Positions 39,214 to 50,118 are shown, counted from the first letter of the stretch. The stretch is DNA of 64,000 bases from Muribaculaceae bacterium (GCA_022509065.1 JAFLTY010000002.1:1-64000), one strand, 5' to 3'. The notes: generated from the sequence alone by a model not told the origin. A program made the numbers and translations.

Positions 39214-42200
39214 TGGTTGTTGGAGTCTTCTTTTCGATTCATTAAAAAATAGATGGTCGGAACGACAAATACATTGAGTAGTGTGGATGAGATAAGGCCT
39301 CCTAAGATTACGACTGCAAGCGGAGACTGGATCTCGTTACCCGGTTTGTTGCCGGCCACAGCCAGTGGTATGAGAGCCAACGCCGAGGTAAGAGCTGTCA
39401 TAACAATAGGCAAGAGGCGGTCTACAGAACCCGTGTAAATACGTTGCATCAACGGAATGCCTTCCTCTTTCAGCCCGTTGAACCTCGACATTAATAACAT
39501 TCCGTTGCGTGTCGAGATGCCAAGCAAAGATATGAAACCGATAATCGCCGGTATATTAAGTTCGGCTCCGGTAAACACGAGGATGAGAACTCCACCTATC
39601 ATTGCCAGCGGCATATTTATAAGGATAAGTAAAGACTGTGAGGCGCTTTTGAAATCATGATACAGTAGCATGAATATTACAAGCAAAGCACCCAACGAAG
39701 CCCATGCCAATGTACGCGTGGCGGCAGCTTCGCTTTCAAACTGTCCTCCATAGCTAACATAATAGCCTTCGGGCAATTTTATCTCTTCCTCTATTTTGGT
39801 GCGTATTTCGTTGACTGTGCTTCGCAGGTCTCTTTCCTGCACATTAGCCGATATTACTATTCTTCGTTTTATATTTTCGCGATTGACAGTATTAGGTCCA
39901 GTCGTCGAGGATATTGTGGCCAACTGCTCGAGAGGAACTGCTCCGCTGTTAGTGTCTATGAGTATGTCTTTTAGTGCATCGATAGTGCTTCTGGTGTCGG
40001 GCTTGTAGATTACTACGACGTCAAAAGGAATACCACCCTCATAAACCTGCGACACTTCTACCCCAGACAGAGCGGTTTCGAGTGCTTGGTGGAAAGTAGG
40101 CAGTGTAACACCATACCTTGCAAGCATCTCACGGCGTGGTTTAATGGAAATTTCGGGTCGCATAATCTGCTGTTCAATGTTGACATCGACTACACCGTCA
40201 ACCTCCTGCGCTACTTGTTTTATATTGTTGCCTATCGTGTACAACCGGGTCAAGTCATCTCCGAAGAGTTTGATGGCTATTTGAGCCTCAGTACCGGAAA
40301 GCATGGCATCTATACGATGCGATATAGGTTGTCCTATCTCTATATTCGTTCCCGGTATTTCACTAAGCTTGTCTCGCAAATCGCGTACCATCTCGTTGCG
40401 TGTGCGTCCTGCGTCGAGGGTGTAAGGCGCTTCTATCTCGCTGACATTCGATCCGAAAGAGTGCTCTGCCAGTTCGGCGCGTCCTGTCTTGCGTGCTGTC
40501 GTTTTTATCTCAGGCATAGACAGGAGTATTTCTTCAGCAAGACGACCAACTTTGTCGCTTTCTTCAAGCGAAATGCCGGGCAATGTCGAAACATTGACTG
40601 TAAGAGACCCTTCGTTGAAAGGAGGCAGGAACGACCTTCCAAGCATGGCGAAAAGTACGCAACATATTACAAATATCGCTCCGACAGTTATGAGCATAGC
40701 TCGTCGATAACGGATAGCAACGCGCAGAAGTTTCTCATAACAGCCCTTCATCTTGCGAGTCAGATAAGGTTCGCGGCTCAATTCCTTATTTTCTTTGCCG
40801 GTGCCCAAAAGCAATGAACAAAGAACCGGGGTAAGTGTAAGTGCAACTATTGTCGAAGCAATGAGTGCTACGATAAACGATACTCCGAGTGGTATTAACA
40901 TCCGACCTTCAACGCCGCTGAGAAAGAATAGCGGAACAAAAGCAGCTATGATAATCAAAGAAGAGTTAAAAATTGGCATACGCACTTCGGCGGACGCTTG
41001 GTACACAACTCTCAAAACGGGCTGTCTTTCGTCGGGTGGGAGCAAGCGGTTTTGACGCAAACGTTTATATACATTCTCCACATCGACAATGGCGTCGTCC
41101 ACAAGGCTGCCAATGGCTATCGCTATGCCACCCAGACTCATAGTGTTTAGCGTATAACCCATCAGATGAAGAATGATGACAGTGACGATGATTGACAAAG
41201 GCAGAACAACTGCCGATATTACAGTGGTACGCACGTTCATCAAGAAGACGAAAAGGACGAGTATCACGAACAACGCCCCTTCTAAAAGCGACTCTTGTAG
41301 GTTCGATATCGAATTCTCAATAAAATCAGCTTGCCGGAAAATTTCTGTATTGACATTCACATCGGGAGGTAACGTTGTTTTTATGTCATCAAGTTGCGCC
41401 AGTATATCGTCAGTAAGTTGAGTAGTGGCAGTCCCCGGCTGCTTAGTGACCGTAACGAGTACGGCAGGCCTGCCGTTTACTGACCCTTTGCCTAAAGTGG
41501 GACTTTCAGGAGCCACAGTTATAGTGGCGATATCGCCTAAAGTTACCTGTCCGCTTTGGTCGCTTCGCACTACCGCGAGTGACAAATCGTCCAATGACGA
41601 CGTATTGACATCACCTTTTATAACATATTCGTTACCCCAGTCATAGATAAGGGATCCACGAGCGTTGTCATTCAGCCCGGATGTCGCACCTATAACTTCG
41701 TCAACGGTCACTCCATAGGCTTTCATCAATTCTGGGTCGAGTTGTATCTGATATTGTTTGACATCACCTCCAAGTACACTCACTTGCGCCACGCCGCCAA
41801 GTCCAAGCAGACGTGGAGATATGACTTTGTCAGCAATTGTACGAAGTTCCATCAAGTCGGTAGAGTCAGCGCTTAGACCAATAATAAGCATCTCACCCAA
41901 AATAGACGATTGCGGTCCCATAACAGGTGTCTCAACTCCCGGCGGCAATTTCTCCGAAACTGCACCAAGACGCTCAGAAACTATCTGGCGAGCTTCCATA
42001 ACATCGGTAATCCAGTCAAATTCGATGTCGACGATAGAAAAGCCGGTATTAGATGTCGAGCGCACCCTACGTACTCCAGAGGCTCCGTTTACAGCAGTTT
42101 CAATAGGGTAAGTTACAAGTTTTTCAACTTCCTCGGGCGCCATCCCGGGAGCTTCCGTCATGACAACCACTGTAGGTGCGTTGAGGTCCGGAAAAATATC

Positions 42201-42308
42201 TATTTCGCTATGAACGAGGGTCACCGTGCCGGCGATAAGCACCAAAGCGGTGACTATAAGAATCGTCAACCGATTGTTAAGCGAAAAGTTTATTATCTTG
42301 TTAAGCAT
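39210..42308 (-). CDS. CusA/CzcA family heavy-metal efflux RND transporter
   Basis: 1032 aa; LNKIINFSLNNRLTILIVTALVLIAG, IDIFPDLNAPTVVVMTEAPGMAPEEVEKLVTYPIE; GGIAIAIGSLVDDAIVDVENVYKRL. Confidence 0.95.
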   Translation of the reverse strand: MLNKIINFSLNNRLTILIVTALVLIAGTVTLVHSEIDIFPDLNAPTVVVMTEAPGMAPEEVEKLVTYPIETAVNGASGVRRVRSTSNTGFSIVDIEFDWITDVMEARQIVSERLGAVSEKLPPGVETPVMGPQSSILGEMLIIGLSADSTDLMELRTIADKVISPRLLGLGGVAQVSVLGGDVKQYQIQLDPELMKAYGVTVDEVIGATSGLNDNARGSLIYDWGNEYVIKGDVNTSSLDDLSLAVVRSDQSGQVTLGDIATITVAPESPTLGKGSVNGRPAVLVTVTKQPGTATTQLTDDILAQLDDIKTTLPPDVNVNTEIFRQADFIENSISNLQESLLEGALFVILVLFVFLMNVRTTVISAVVLPLSIIVTVIILHLMGYTLNTMSLGGIAIAIGSLVDDAIVDVENVYKRLRQNRLLPPDERQPVLRVVYQASAEVRMPIFNSSLIIIAAFVPLFFLSGVEGRMLIPLGVSFIVALIASTIVALTLTPVLCSLLLGTGKENKELSREPYLTRKMKGCYEKLLRVAIRYRRAMLITVGAIFVICCVLFAMLGRSFLPPFNEGSLTVNVSTLPGISLEESDKVGRLAEEILLSMPEIKTTARKTGRAELAEHSFGSNVSEIEAPYTLDAGRTRNEMVRDLRDKLSEIPGTNIEIGQPISHRIDAMLSGTEAQIAIKLFGDDLTRLYTIGNNIKQVAQEVDGVVDVNIEQQIMRPEISIKPRREMLARYGVTLPTFHQALETALSGVEVSQVYEGGIPFDVVVIYKPDTRSTIDALKDILIDTNSGAVPLEQLATISSTTGPNTVNRENIKRRIVISANVQERDLRSTVNEIRTKIEEEIKLPEGYYVSYGGQFESEAAATRTLAWASLGALLVIFMLLYHDFKSASQSLLILINMPLAMIGGVLILVFTGAELNIPAIIGFISLLGISTRNGMLLMSRFNGLKEEGIPLMQRIYTGSVDRLLPIVMTALTSALALIPLAVAGNKPGNEIQSPLAVVILGGLISSTLLNVFVVPTIYFLMNRKEDSNNQ

Positions 42309-42333
42309 CTTTTAAGACCTTGCAGAATGTGGG

Positions 42334-43542
42334 TTAATGCGAATGAGTGTGTCCCTCGGGTACTGCGCCCGATGTCTCGGCCAATCTAAGAGCCGAAACT
42401 CCCTCGGTAACTATGACGTCACCCTCGTGTAGTCCTTTCTTTATCTCGACAGTAGATCCATTACGTACCCCCAAAGTGACCGGTGATTTGATATAACCTT
42501 CTTCATCGACTTTAACGAATACGAAGTGCTTGCCTTGCTGTTCAGTAATAGCAGTCAACGGTATTGAAATAACGTTTGAACGCTCAGCGCCAATCAAATA
42601 AGCTTCCACAACCGAGCCTGCAATCAAGCTGCCATCGTTGTTGAAAGTGAAAGAAACGGGTACATACCCCGGTTTGGTACTAATCGGGGTTGCTGATGAC
42701 ACTTTTCGAGCTCCAAGTGTCGCAAGATCTGTAATTGTTTGACCATTATCTGTAACAATACGTGCCGAGTTGAAAGTGGGAATAAGCCGAGCGTGACGCT
42801 GAGGAACGTCTGCTGTCAATGAAAGTGTTTCTCCATCTGTGATGTCTGCAATGACATTTCCTACATCTACATACTGTCCTTCTGTAACGGTCAATGCAGT
42901 TATTATTCCACTTATCGGAGCTGTGACTGCGCCGCTGGAAGCTGCCGGGCTGTAACGTGCTTTGGCGAGCTCATAAGCGGTGACAGCCGCGTTGTATTTA
43001 TCAGCGGTGATTAGTCTTTTCTCATATAGGGGGGTCAGACGGTCAAGTTCACGTTTGGCACTGTTGAGTTCTGCTAAAGCCGCAGCATTACTGTCACCGC
43101 CGCTTACTGTCCGGGTATCTATATGTCCTAATGTCTGGCCGCGTTTCACATGGCTTCCTACATTGATGCCTTTCGAGAAAACAAATATACCAGAAGTCGA
43201 AGCTGAAGCCGATGCCGTAGATGATGGTGAGGGATTAATCCGGGCACTTACTCTCAGAGCGTCGGCAAAAGGTCCGGTGTGAACTTCGGATGTAACAACG
43301 CCCATGCGAGAGGCTTGTTCCGGCTCAAGAATTATCTCGTTGCCGTTGCCATGGTCATGACCTTCGTGATCTTTATGGCTGTGTTCTCCATCGTGATTAT
43401 GAACATGATTGGTAGTGTTATGGTTGTGTTCATGCGAATGATCGTGAGCAAGTTCGTTTTTTTCTTGACTACAACCGGAAACTGTCACATTCATCATGAA
43501 CAAATAAAAACCCGCAAATGCTAAATGCCAAAATTTTTGCAT
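42334..43542 (-). CDS. CusB/CzcB family periplasmic adaptor (HlyD family), His-rich N-terminus
   Basis: Lipobox VSGC; HDHSHEHNHNTTNHVHNHDGEHSHKDHEGHDHGNG; adaptor core; C-terminal PEGHTHSH. Confidence 0.92.
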   Translation of the reverse strand: MQKFWHLAFAGFYLFMMNVTVSGCSQEKNELAHDHSHEHNHNTTNHVHNHDGEHSHKDHEGHDHGNGNEIILEPEQASRMGVVTSEVHTGPFADALRVSARINPSPSSTASASASTSGIFVFSKGINVGSHVKRGQTLGHIDTRTVSGGDSNAAALAELNSAKRELDRLTPLYEKRLITADKYNAAVTAYELAKARYSPAASSGAVTAPISGIITALTVTEGQYVDVGNVIADITDGETLSLTADVPQRHARLIPTFNSARIVTDNGQTITDLATLGARKVSSATPISTKPGYVPVSFTFNNDGSLIAGSVVEAYLIGAERSNVISIPLTAITEQQGKHFVFVKVDEEGYIKSPVTLGVRNGSTVEIKKGLHEGDVIVTEGVSALRLAETSGAVPEGHTHSH

Positions 43543-43590
43543 AAAATAATTGAAAGTTGTGAATTCGATTATCTACCAAAACCATCTTTA

Positions 43591-43617
43591 AAACAATTGC
43601 CTACCTATCAATTGTTT
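43591..43617. promoter_or_regulatory. Inverted repeat upstream of cusB-like gene (candidate operator)
   Basis: AAACAATTG-N9-CAATTGTTT, 49-75 bp upstream of the start codon. Confidence 0.4.
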
Positions 43618-43705
43618 ACCATGAAAAGTAGGAGTTGGGGATAATGTAGATAGTCGTTAAGGTTAGTTATGCCACAAATTTAAGCATTATTATTGACATT
43701 TCCTC

Positions 43706-46700
43706 TTAGACAGGAGGCAAAAGTATGGCTGTATCAAGTACACTATATGCTTCTTCCATAGTATGTACGTCCGAAATAACAAAAGAGGGTCGGCCATTCT
43801 GCTCGCGTATCTTTGACCGGCGACTGTTGAGCTGAAGGTAATGCAACAATCGTCCGAACATGGGTGATTGATAATAAGCTTTGTTCGAGGTGTCAACAAA
43901 GTAGATATACATCAGGCCGTTCTTTAGGTTTATTTTCTCTATGCCGAAACGTCGAGCCAGTCTTCGTAACCTGGGAACATACAATAACTGGCGCGTAACT
44001 TCCGGAATTGGACCGAAACGGTCTACAAGCCGCTGTTCGAAAGCTTTTAGATCTTCGCTCTGCTCAATGGAGTCTAACTCACGGTATAGGTTGATACGCT
44101 CACTTTCCTGTGGAACATAATCAGCTGGTAAAAGAACTTCCATGTCAGACTCTATAACAGTATCTGCCACATATTCAGCATCACCTTCTTCGTTTAACAA
44201 TCCGGCACCACCTTTCGCCGTCTCAGTGTCGGCAAATTCCTGGGTGTTAAGTTCAAGCATCGCTTCGCGTAGTATTTTCTGATATGTCTCGTAACCTAAA
44301 TCGGCTATAAAACCGCTCTGTTCGGCTCCAAGCAGGTTGCCGGCACCACGAATGTCAAGGTCTTGCATGGCGATGTGGATTCCGCTTCCCAAGTCGCTGA
44401 AGGCTTCTATAGCCTGTAACCGGCGTCTCGCAACGGGTGTCATTGCCTCGTCGGGTGGCACCATAAGATATGCGAAGGCTTTGCGTGACGAGCGTCCCAC
44501 ACGGCCTCTAAGTTGATGAAGTTCGCTCAATCCGAAGTGATGCGCGTTATTGACAATTATGGTATTGACATTAGGCATATCGATGCCACTTTCGACTATC
44601 GTGGTGGCAAGCAGTATGTCGTAGTCATGGTTGGTAAAGTCCAGTATAGCCTTCTCAAGGTCTTCAGGTGGCATCTGTCCGTGAGCGACAACTATGCGTG
44701 CATCGGGTACAAGCTGTTGCACCTTGTCTTTCAGCCTGTATAAACCTTCTATACGGTCGTTGACGATGAATATTTGGCCATTACGGGACAACTCGAAGTT
44801 GGTTGCCTCCAAAAGTATTTCGTCACTGAGAGTCGATACAGTTGTCAGTATTGGATAGCGGTTAGCCGGCGGAGTGTTTAACGAAGACAAGTCGCGTGCG
44901 CCCATTAATGAGAACTGAAGTGTGCGGGGTATGGGCGTTGCGCTCATCGTCAGGGTATCGACGTTGGTTTTAAGTTGTTTCAGCTTTTCTTTGACAGCCA
45001 CTCCGAATTTTTGTTCCTCGTCCACGACAAGAAGACCGAGGTCTTTAAATTTGACCGATTTTGAAATGAGCTTGTGAGTGCCTATTATGATGTCTATCTT
45101 ACCTTCCTGTAGGTCAGCGAGGATCTGGCGTGTCTGAGATGGCGTGCGTGCTCGCGACAGATATTCTACTCTGACCGGGAAATTAGCAAGGCGTTCTTTG
45201 AAAGTGTTGAAATGTTGATATGCCAGTACTGTTGTGGGAACAAGGACTGCTGTCTGTTTCCCATCCGTAGCAGCTTTGAACGCGGCGCGTATTGCGATTT
45301 CAGTCTTACCGAAACCCACATCGCCGCATATCAAACGATCCATGGGTTTATCAGATTCCATGTCAGCTTTCACTGCTCGCGTTGCGGTGAGCTGGTCGGG
45401 AGTGTCTTCATATATGAACGAAGCTTCGAGTTCGTGCTGAAGATAAGAATCAGGTGAAAATGCAAACCCTTTTTGTTCCTTGCGAGTGGCATATAATCGA
45501 ATAAGATCGCGAGCAATGTCCTTGAGCTTGCTCTTGGTGCGATCTTTCAGTTTGTTCCACGCTCCTGAACCGAGTTTATTGATTCGTGGTGGTACGCCTT
45601 CCTTCCCTCGGTACTTCGATAGTTTATGAAGTGCATGGATTGACACGAACACTATATCATCGTTCTGATAGATAAGCTTAATCATTTCCTGAGTGTGCCC
45701 GTTGACATTAGTCCGCAACAAACCGCCGAACTTACCAACGCCATGATCAATGTGCACTACATAGTCGCCTACCTCAATAGCGGCGAGTTCCTTCAGCGAC
45801 AAAGCAAGTTTACCGGTACGAGCCCGGTCACTCCGAAGGGTATATTTATGGAATCGATCGAAAATCTGGTGGTCGGTAAAAACGCAGCATTTGGTGGCGT
45901 GATTGACAAACCCTTCATGAAGAGTCGAATGTATCGGAATGAAAGAAATGTTGTCGCCGCGGTCTTCGAATATAGCGCGAAGTCTGTCGAACTGTTTGGG
46001 CTGGTCGCTTAAAATATACAGTTTATAGCCTTCCGAAAGCAAGCGTTTGAAGTTGTCAGCGATAAGTTCGAAGTTCTTGTGATAGATGCCTTGTGGCGAA
46101 CAGGCAAGATTCAAAGAGTTTTTAATTTTAGAGGAAATCTCGGCTCCCGAAAATGTAAGGCGCCTCATGCGGGCATATACGTCTGCGAAGGCTTCCGTGT
46201 CTACTATGTCCTTCACAGCATCCGCAGAACCTCCGTCCGTACCTTCGGAGGCGTGGACTGCATTAACAGCAAAGCCTTCGGCTGCAACATTGCGTACACG
46301 AGCCACGGGATCTGTTCCTGACGAAACGATTAACAACGTCTTTTCAGACACGAAATCCAAAAGCGAAAGGCCTTTATCACTGTCGTTCTTGACATCGGCA
46401 ATAATGGAGACATTATCGAGACGAGTTTCAGACAGTTGAGTCTCTATATTAAAGGTGCGGATTGATTCTACTTCATCACCAAAAAGGTCTATTCGGCAAG
46501 GTAATTCAGAAGCATATCCGAAAATGTCGAGAATAGAACCTCGAATCGCAAATTGCCCCGGTTCGTAAACATAATCGACACGCACAAAACCGTTGTCTAT
46601 CAGCCATTTTTCGGTTTGCGTCAAATCGAGCGTGCAATTGACGGCAACATTAAGAGTATGTGTCTGTAGATCATCGCGGCTGGCAACTCTTTCGGCTAAT

Positions 46701-47077
46701 GCTTCCGGATAAGTTACAACAAACCGCAGCCCGGAATGAGGGTCGCTGAGTGCGTTCAATGTTTCGGTACGCAGAATGCGTGCCGGAGGGTCTGCTTGCC
46801 CGTATTTAAGGGCGCGTCGGTAACCGGAAGGCATAAAGGCTACCTTCTCTTCACCAAGAAGACGGGTCAAATCGTGATACATGTACCCAGCGCTGTCAGC
46901 ATCTGATGAGATGACAATGGAAGCTACACTCCGAACCTTCATAGCCGCCAACATGACAGCAGATGCAGAGCCTGCAACTCCTCCGACATAACTCTCACGA
47001 GACAGCAATAACTTATGAAAATCTTTGCTTTGCTCTTCGGTAAAGAAGGATGCAGTTATATCGCTCGGTGCTTCCAC
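43706..47077 (-). CDS. mfd: Transcription-repair coupling factor
   Basis: GDYVVHIDHGVGKFGGL, DRLICGDVGFGKTEIAIRAAFKA, LLVVDEEQKFGV, GRVGRSSRKAFAYL. Confidence 0.97.
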   Translation of the reverse strand: MEAPSDITASFFTEEQSKDFHKLLLSRESYVGGVAGSASAVMLAAMKVRSVASIVISSDADSAGYMYHDLTRLLGEEKVAFMPSGYRRALKYGQADPPARILRTETLNALSDPHSGLRFVVTYPEALAERVASRDDLQTHTLNVAVNCTLDLTQTEKWLIDNGFVRVDYVYEPGQFAIRGSILDIFGYASELPCRIDLFGDEVESIRTFNIETQLSETRLDNVSIIADVKNDSDKGLSLLDFVSEKTLLIVSSGTDPVARVRNVAAEGFAVNAVHASEGTDGGSADAVKDIVDTEAFADVYARMRRLTFSGAEISSKIKNSLNLACSPQGIYHKNFELIADNFKRLLSEGYKLYILSDQPKQFDRLRAIFEDRGDNISFIPIHSTLHEGFVNHATKCCVFTDHQIFDRFHKYTLRSDRARTGKLALSLKELAAIEVGDYVVHIDHGVGKFGGLLRTNVNGHTQEMIKLIYQNDDIVFVSIHALHKLSKYRGKEGVPPRINKLGSGAWNKLKDRTKSKLKDIARDLIRLYATRKEQKGFAFSPDSYLQHELEASFIYEDTPDQLTATRAVKADMESDKPMDRLICGDVGFGKTEIAIRAAFKAATDGKQTAVLVPTTVLAYQHFNTFKERLANFPVRVEYLSRARTPSQTRQILADLQEGKIDIIIGTHKLISKSVKFKDLGLLVVDEEQKFGVAVKEKLKQLKTNVDTLTMSATPIPRTLQFSLMGARDLSSLNTPPANRYPILTTVSTLSDEILLEATNFELSRNGQIFIVNDRIEGLYRLKDKVQQLVPDARIVVAHGQMPPEDLEKAILDFTNHDYDILLATTIVESGIDMPNVNTIIVNNAHHFGLSELHQLRGRVGRSSRKAFAYLMVPPDEAMTPVARRRLQAIEAFSDLGSGIHIAMQDLDIRGAGNLLGAEQSGFIADLGYETYQKILREAMLELNTQEFADTETAKGGAGLLNEEGDAEYVADTVIESDMEVLLPADYVPQESERINLYRELDSIEQSEDLKAFEQRLVDRFGPIPEVTRQLLYVPRLRRLARRFGIEKINLKNGLMYIYFVDTSNKAYYQSPMFGRLLHYLQLNSRRSKIREQNGRPSFVISDVHTMEEAYSVLDTAILLPPV

Positions 47078-47089
47078 GTTTTCTGAATT

Positions 47090-48781
47090 TTATTTGTTAC
47101 CGGACTCCGGCGAGAGATAACTTTTGTAACGAGCTGGGTCGAGAAGGAGTTTGCGGGCTTCAAATACTTCATCGTCCGATGCTATTACCACGGCCTCTAT
47201 TTCATCCGGCGCGAAATAGCGTTCCATTAACGAGTATTTAAGTTGATCGACTATTACATCTCTGTTGGCATCTATTTCTGTTACCATGTCGTGAGTAAGA
47301 AGTTTTTCCACTTCATCAATAGCAGATTTTATATTCTCAGAATCGAGTCCCTCATAGTCAACAGCCAACCGAAGGTATTCTATGCCTTTCTTACTGGCTT
47401 CGCCCCATTTTATTTTCTCAGGATTTAGAGTAGCGACAAACTCCTTGTATAACGTGTTGTTGATCAGGCTGTCAATATTGTCGATGTTGTCATGATTGTT
47501 ACGATAACGATTGCTGAAATCGTCAAAAGCTGTTCCTTCGCTTATTTGCCAAAAAATTGTTCCAGGTTGGCGAGCAGAATACTCATAGTCCGGTTTTATA
47601 CCTCGACCGTCACGAACCATACGACCGTTGGCGGTATGGAATTCGTGTGTCAGAGAGTCCGGAATGAGCGTTTCTTCGCCGTTGGCATCACGATAATCTC
47701 GCGCCTGAATAAGTCGTCCGGACGGGAGATAATATTTACCTGTGGTGTATTTAATGACACTGTTATAACCGACAGGTGCAGAAGTTTGCACAAGACCTTT
47801 TCCGTAGGTTCGGCGACCCATGATGACAGCGCGGTCAAGATCCTGCAAAGCACCTGCCACTACTTCGGCAGCACTTGCTGTGTAACCGTTGACAAGGACG
47901 ACTATGGGAATGGAAACATCAACCGGAGTTTTTTTTGTCTTACTTTCTTCAGTTTCGCCGTTACGATAACGAGTCTCAAGTACTTTTGTACCCTTGTTGA
48001 TAAATACCGACAGTAAATCCACTGCGCTTGACATAACTCCCCCTCCGTTGGCTCTTAAATCCAACACAATGCCTTTCAGAGTATCGCCATAGTTGTTCTT
48101 CATCTCGGCAACCGTCTTACGTACATCTTCTCCTGTATTTACATCAAATGTGGTAACATCGATATATCCTGTCCCATCCTCAAAAACAGTGTTGTATGGA
48201 ATGGGGTCAAGAGATATGTTTTTGCGTTCTATATCAAAAACAAAAATTGAGTCGGAGGTGTCTTCAAGCCAGGGACGAAGCACTTTCAGCCGTACCGACG
48301 TGCCAGGGTTACCCTTGAGTTTGTTGCCTATTTCGGAAATATTGGCGTGTGGAGGTACGATGTAATTGTCTATCTGCAACAATATGTCACCGTGTCGTAA
48401 TCCAGCTTCGCGAGCCGGTTTGCCGTAATATGGGTTCTCAACAACCACAAGCGAATCGCGAGCAGAGATCTGACAACCTATTCCACCGTATTTGCCTGAC
48501 GCTACTACAGTGAGTTGCTCTATGTTGTCGGCATTATAATATTCGGTATAAGGATCAACGGTCGCAAGCATGGCATCTATTCCGGCTTTAATAACAGCCT
48601 CCATGTCGAGTGTGTCAACATATTGGTTCTGAAGTACACTCAGTATTTGTCTGTACTGCTGCGCCCTTTCGTTAAGTGTGGCTTGATTGAGTATTTTGAC
48701 CGGTGTCCCGTGAATAGAATTCACGCAATAACAGACTGTCAAGACTGTTAATAGTACCCGACAAAGAAAATTTGTTTTCAT
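47090..48781 (-). CDS. S41 family C-terminal processing peptidase
   Basis: PDZ region, GIVLDLRANGGGVMSSAVDL, VVLVNGYTASAAEVVAGALQDLDRAVIMGRRTYGKGLVQ. Confidence 0.94.
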   Translation of the reverse strand: MKTNFLCRVLLTVLTVCYCVNSIHGTPVKILNQATLNERAQQYRQILSVLQNQYVDTLDMEAVIKAGIDAMLATVDPYTEYYNADNIEQLTVVASGKYGGIGCQISARDSLVVVENPYYGKPAREAGLRHGDILLQIDNYIVPPHANISEIGNKLKGNPGTSVRLKVLRPWLEDTSDSIFVFDIERKNISLDPIPYNTVFEDGTGYIDVTTFDVNTGEDVRKTVAEMKNNYGDTLKGIVLDLRANGGGVMSSAVDLLSVFINKGTKVLETRYRNGETEESKTKKTPVDVSIPIVVLVNGYTASAAEVVAGALQDLDRAVIMGRRTYGKGLVQTSAPVGYNSVIKYTTGKYYLPSGRLIQARDYRDANGEETLIPDSLTHEFHTANGRMVRDGRGIKPDYEYSARQPGTIFWQISEGTAFDDFSNRYRNNHDNIDNIDSLINNTLYKEFVATLNPEKIKWGEASKKGIEYLRLAVDYEGLDSENIKSAIDEVEKLLTHDMVTEIDANRDVIVDQLKYSLMERYFAPDEIEAVVIASDDEVFEARKLLLDPARYKSYLSPESGNK

Positions 48782-48984
48782 TATATAGTTTAAGAAGAGA
48801 GATTAACTAATTCAGAGGGGAGAAAAAGTCAGAGTGGTAGTCAAGGTTGAGAGGAAGTTAGAGGGGAATACGTGGGACAATTCAGGTCGATACGCTTTGT
48901 CTGCGCCATTCTCCAACCCGAAACAACGGTGAGGCGAATGCCTAAGTGTGCTTCGGCGAATTGAATGAGGTTTTACCCTTAGTC

Positions 48985-50118
48985 TTAATAAAGACCTTCA
49001 ATCACTTTTTGCAGGTTGGCGGGGTCGTCTATGCGAGCGATTAGTTCGCCATTGCGGTCAAAAACAAAGCTTATGGGATTGCCGTTTATGGGATCCGCAT
49101 TATATGCCACCAATATGTCTATGGCATCGGTTGGACGATTATAAACCGTGATCCAGGGTAATGTTGAGGCTGTTTGACGCCAATGACCCTCATTGGGTTC
49201 GAAACTGATTTGATAGATTTCAAGACCTTTAGGCTCATACTTTTGGTAAATTTCACCCAATGCAACGGTATTAGCTGCCGAAAGGGGATGGTCATAGCGT
49301 GTCAGACTCAGTACAGTCACGCCGCCGCGATCAAGCACGGCATCCAGATTCTGTTCTTTGCCATTGTCGTCAGTGCGGACATATTCAACAACAGGGCGGC
49401 CGGCGACTTGAGCGGCAACAGCCTGATTGTCATCGACTCCGCGCAGTCGTTTTTTTGCGTTGAAATGCATTGCTGCAAGCTCTTGACCGCGTACGTCGTT
49501 TGGTCGAAGAGTGGCATAGCGAGTAGCAGCAGCTCCTGCAAGTCCAATCTTTCGAGGTTCGTCAAAAGTGAATATAGGCGTACCTTCAACGGGTTTCTTT
49601 ATGGTATAATAGCTGACGATGCAGGTAGTGTCGTTAAGTATTACATCTCCAAGTTGTGTAATCAGTTGATTGTCATTGATAGCGGCTTTCGCTCCGACTC
49701 TCGTAATAGCGTCAGAAATAAGTGAATCTACAGTATTGAAACCTTGAGCGGCAGGACTACCGGCAAGTTTATGGTTGACATCCATGTCTGTATTCGCCGC
49801 TGTCAGAGAAAGGGCGTCCGCACCTTCGATGGGGAAGTACACTGCTTTGTCGTTGAGGCGCAGACGATAAATAGCCTGGTTCGCGCCATGCAACGGTTCT
49901 AATGCTGTATAAGTGAATTGCCCGTCTTGGTTAGCCTTAACAGAATCGATGATGATCCATGCCGGACCACTGGGCTCTTCTATATATAATGTGGAATCGG
50001 ATGCACCTTCAATAACACCACTGATGGACCATCCATGATGACCCGATCCGCATGATGTGATTAATAAAAGCGCTGATGCCATGCTGCTTAGAGCAACTGT
50101 TTTAAATATGTTTTTCAT
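48985..50118 (-). CDS. DUF4369 + thioredoxin-like domain lipoprotein lacking CxxC
   Basis: Lipobox ITSC; N-terminal SGVIEGASDSTLYIEEP; C-terminal thioredoxin-like VTVLSLTRYDHPLSAANTVALGEIYQKYEPKGLEIYQISFEPNEGHW. Confidence 0.8.
   Translation of the reverse strand: MKNIFKTVALSSMASALLLITSCGSGHHGWSISGVIEGASDSTLYIEEPSGPAWIIIDSVKANQDGQFTYTALEPLHGANQAIYRLRLNDKAVYFPIEGADALSLTAANTDMDVNHKLAGSPAAQGFNTVDSLISDAITRVGAKAAINDNQLITQLGDVILNDTTCIVSYYTIKKPVEGTPIFTFDEPRKIGLAGAAATRYATLRPNDVRGQELAAMHFNAKKRLRGVDDNQAVAAQVAGRPVVEYVRTDDNGKEQNLDAVLDRGGVTVLSLTRYDHPLSAANTVALGEIYQKYEPKGLEIYQISFEPNEGHWRQTASTLPWITVYNRPTDAIDILVAYNADPINGNPISFVFDRNGELIARIDDPANLQKVIEGLY

Noticed and set aside
40086-40817. 243-aa plus-strand ORF opposite the CusA-like gene
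   Set aside because: CusA/CzcA reading frame is unambiguous; the antisense product has no family features.
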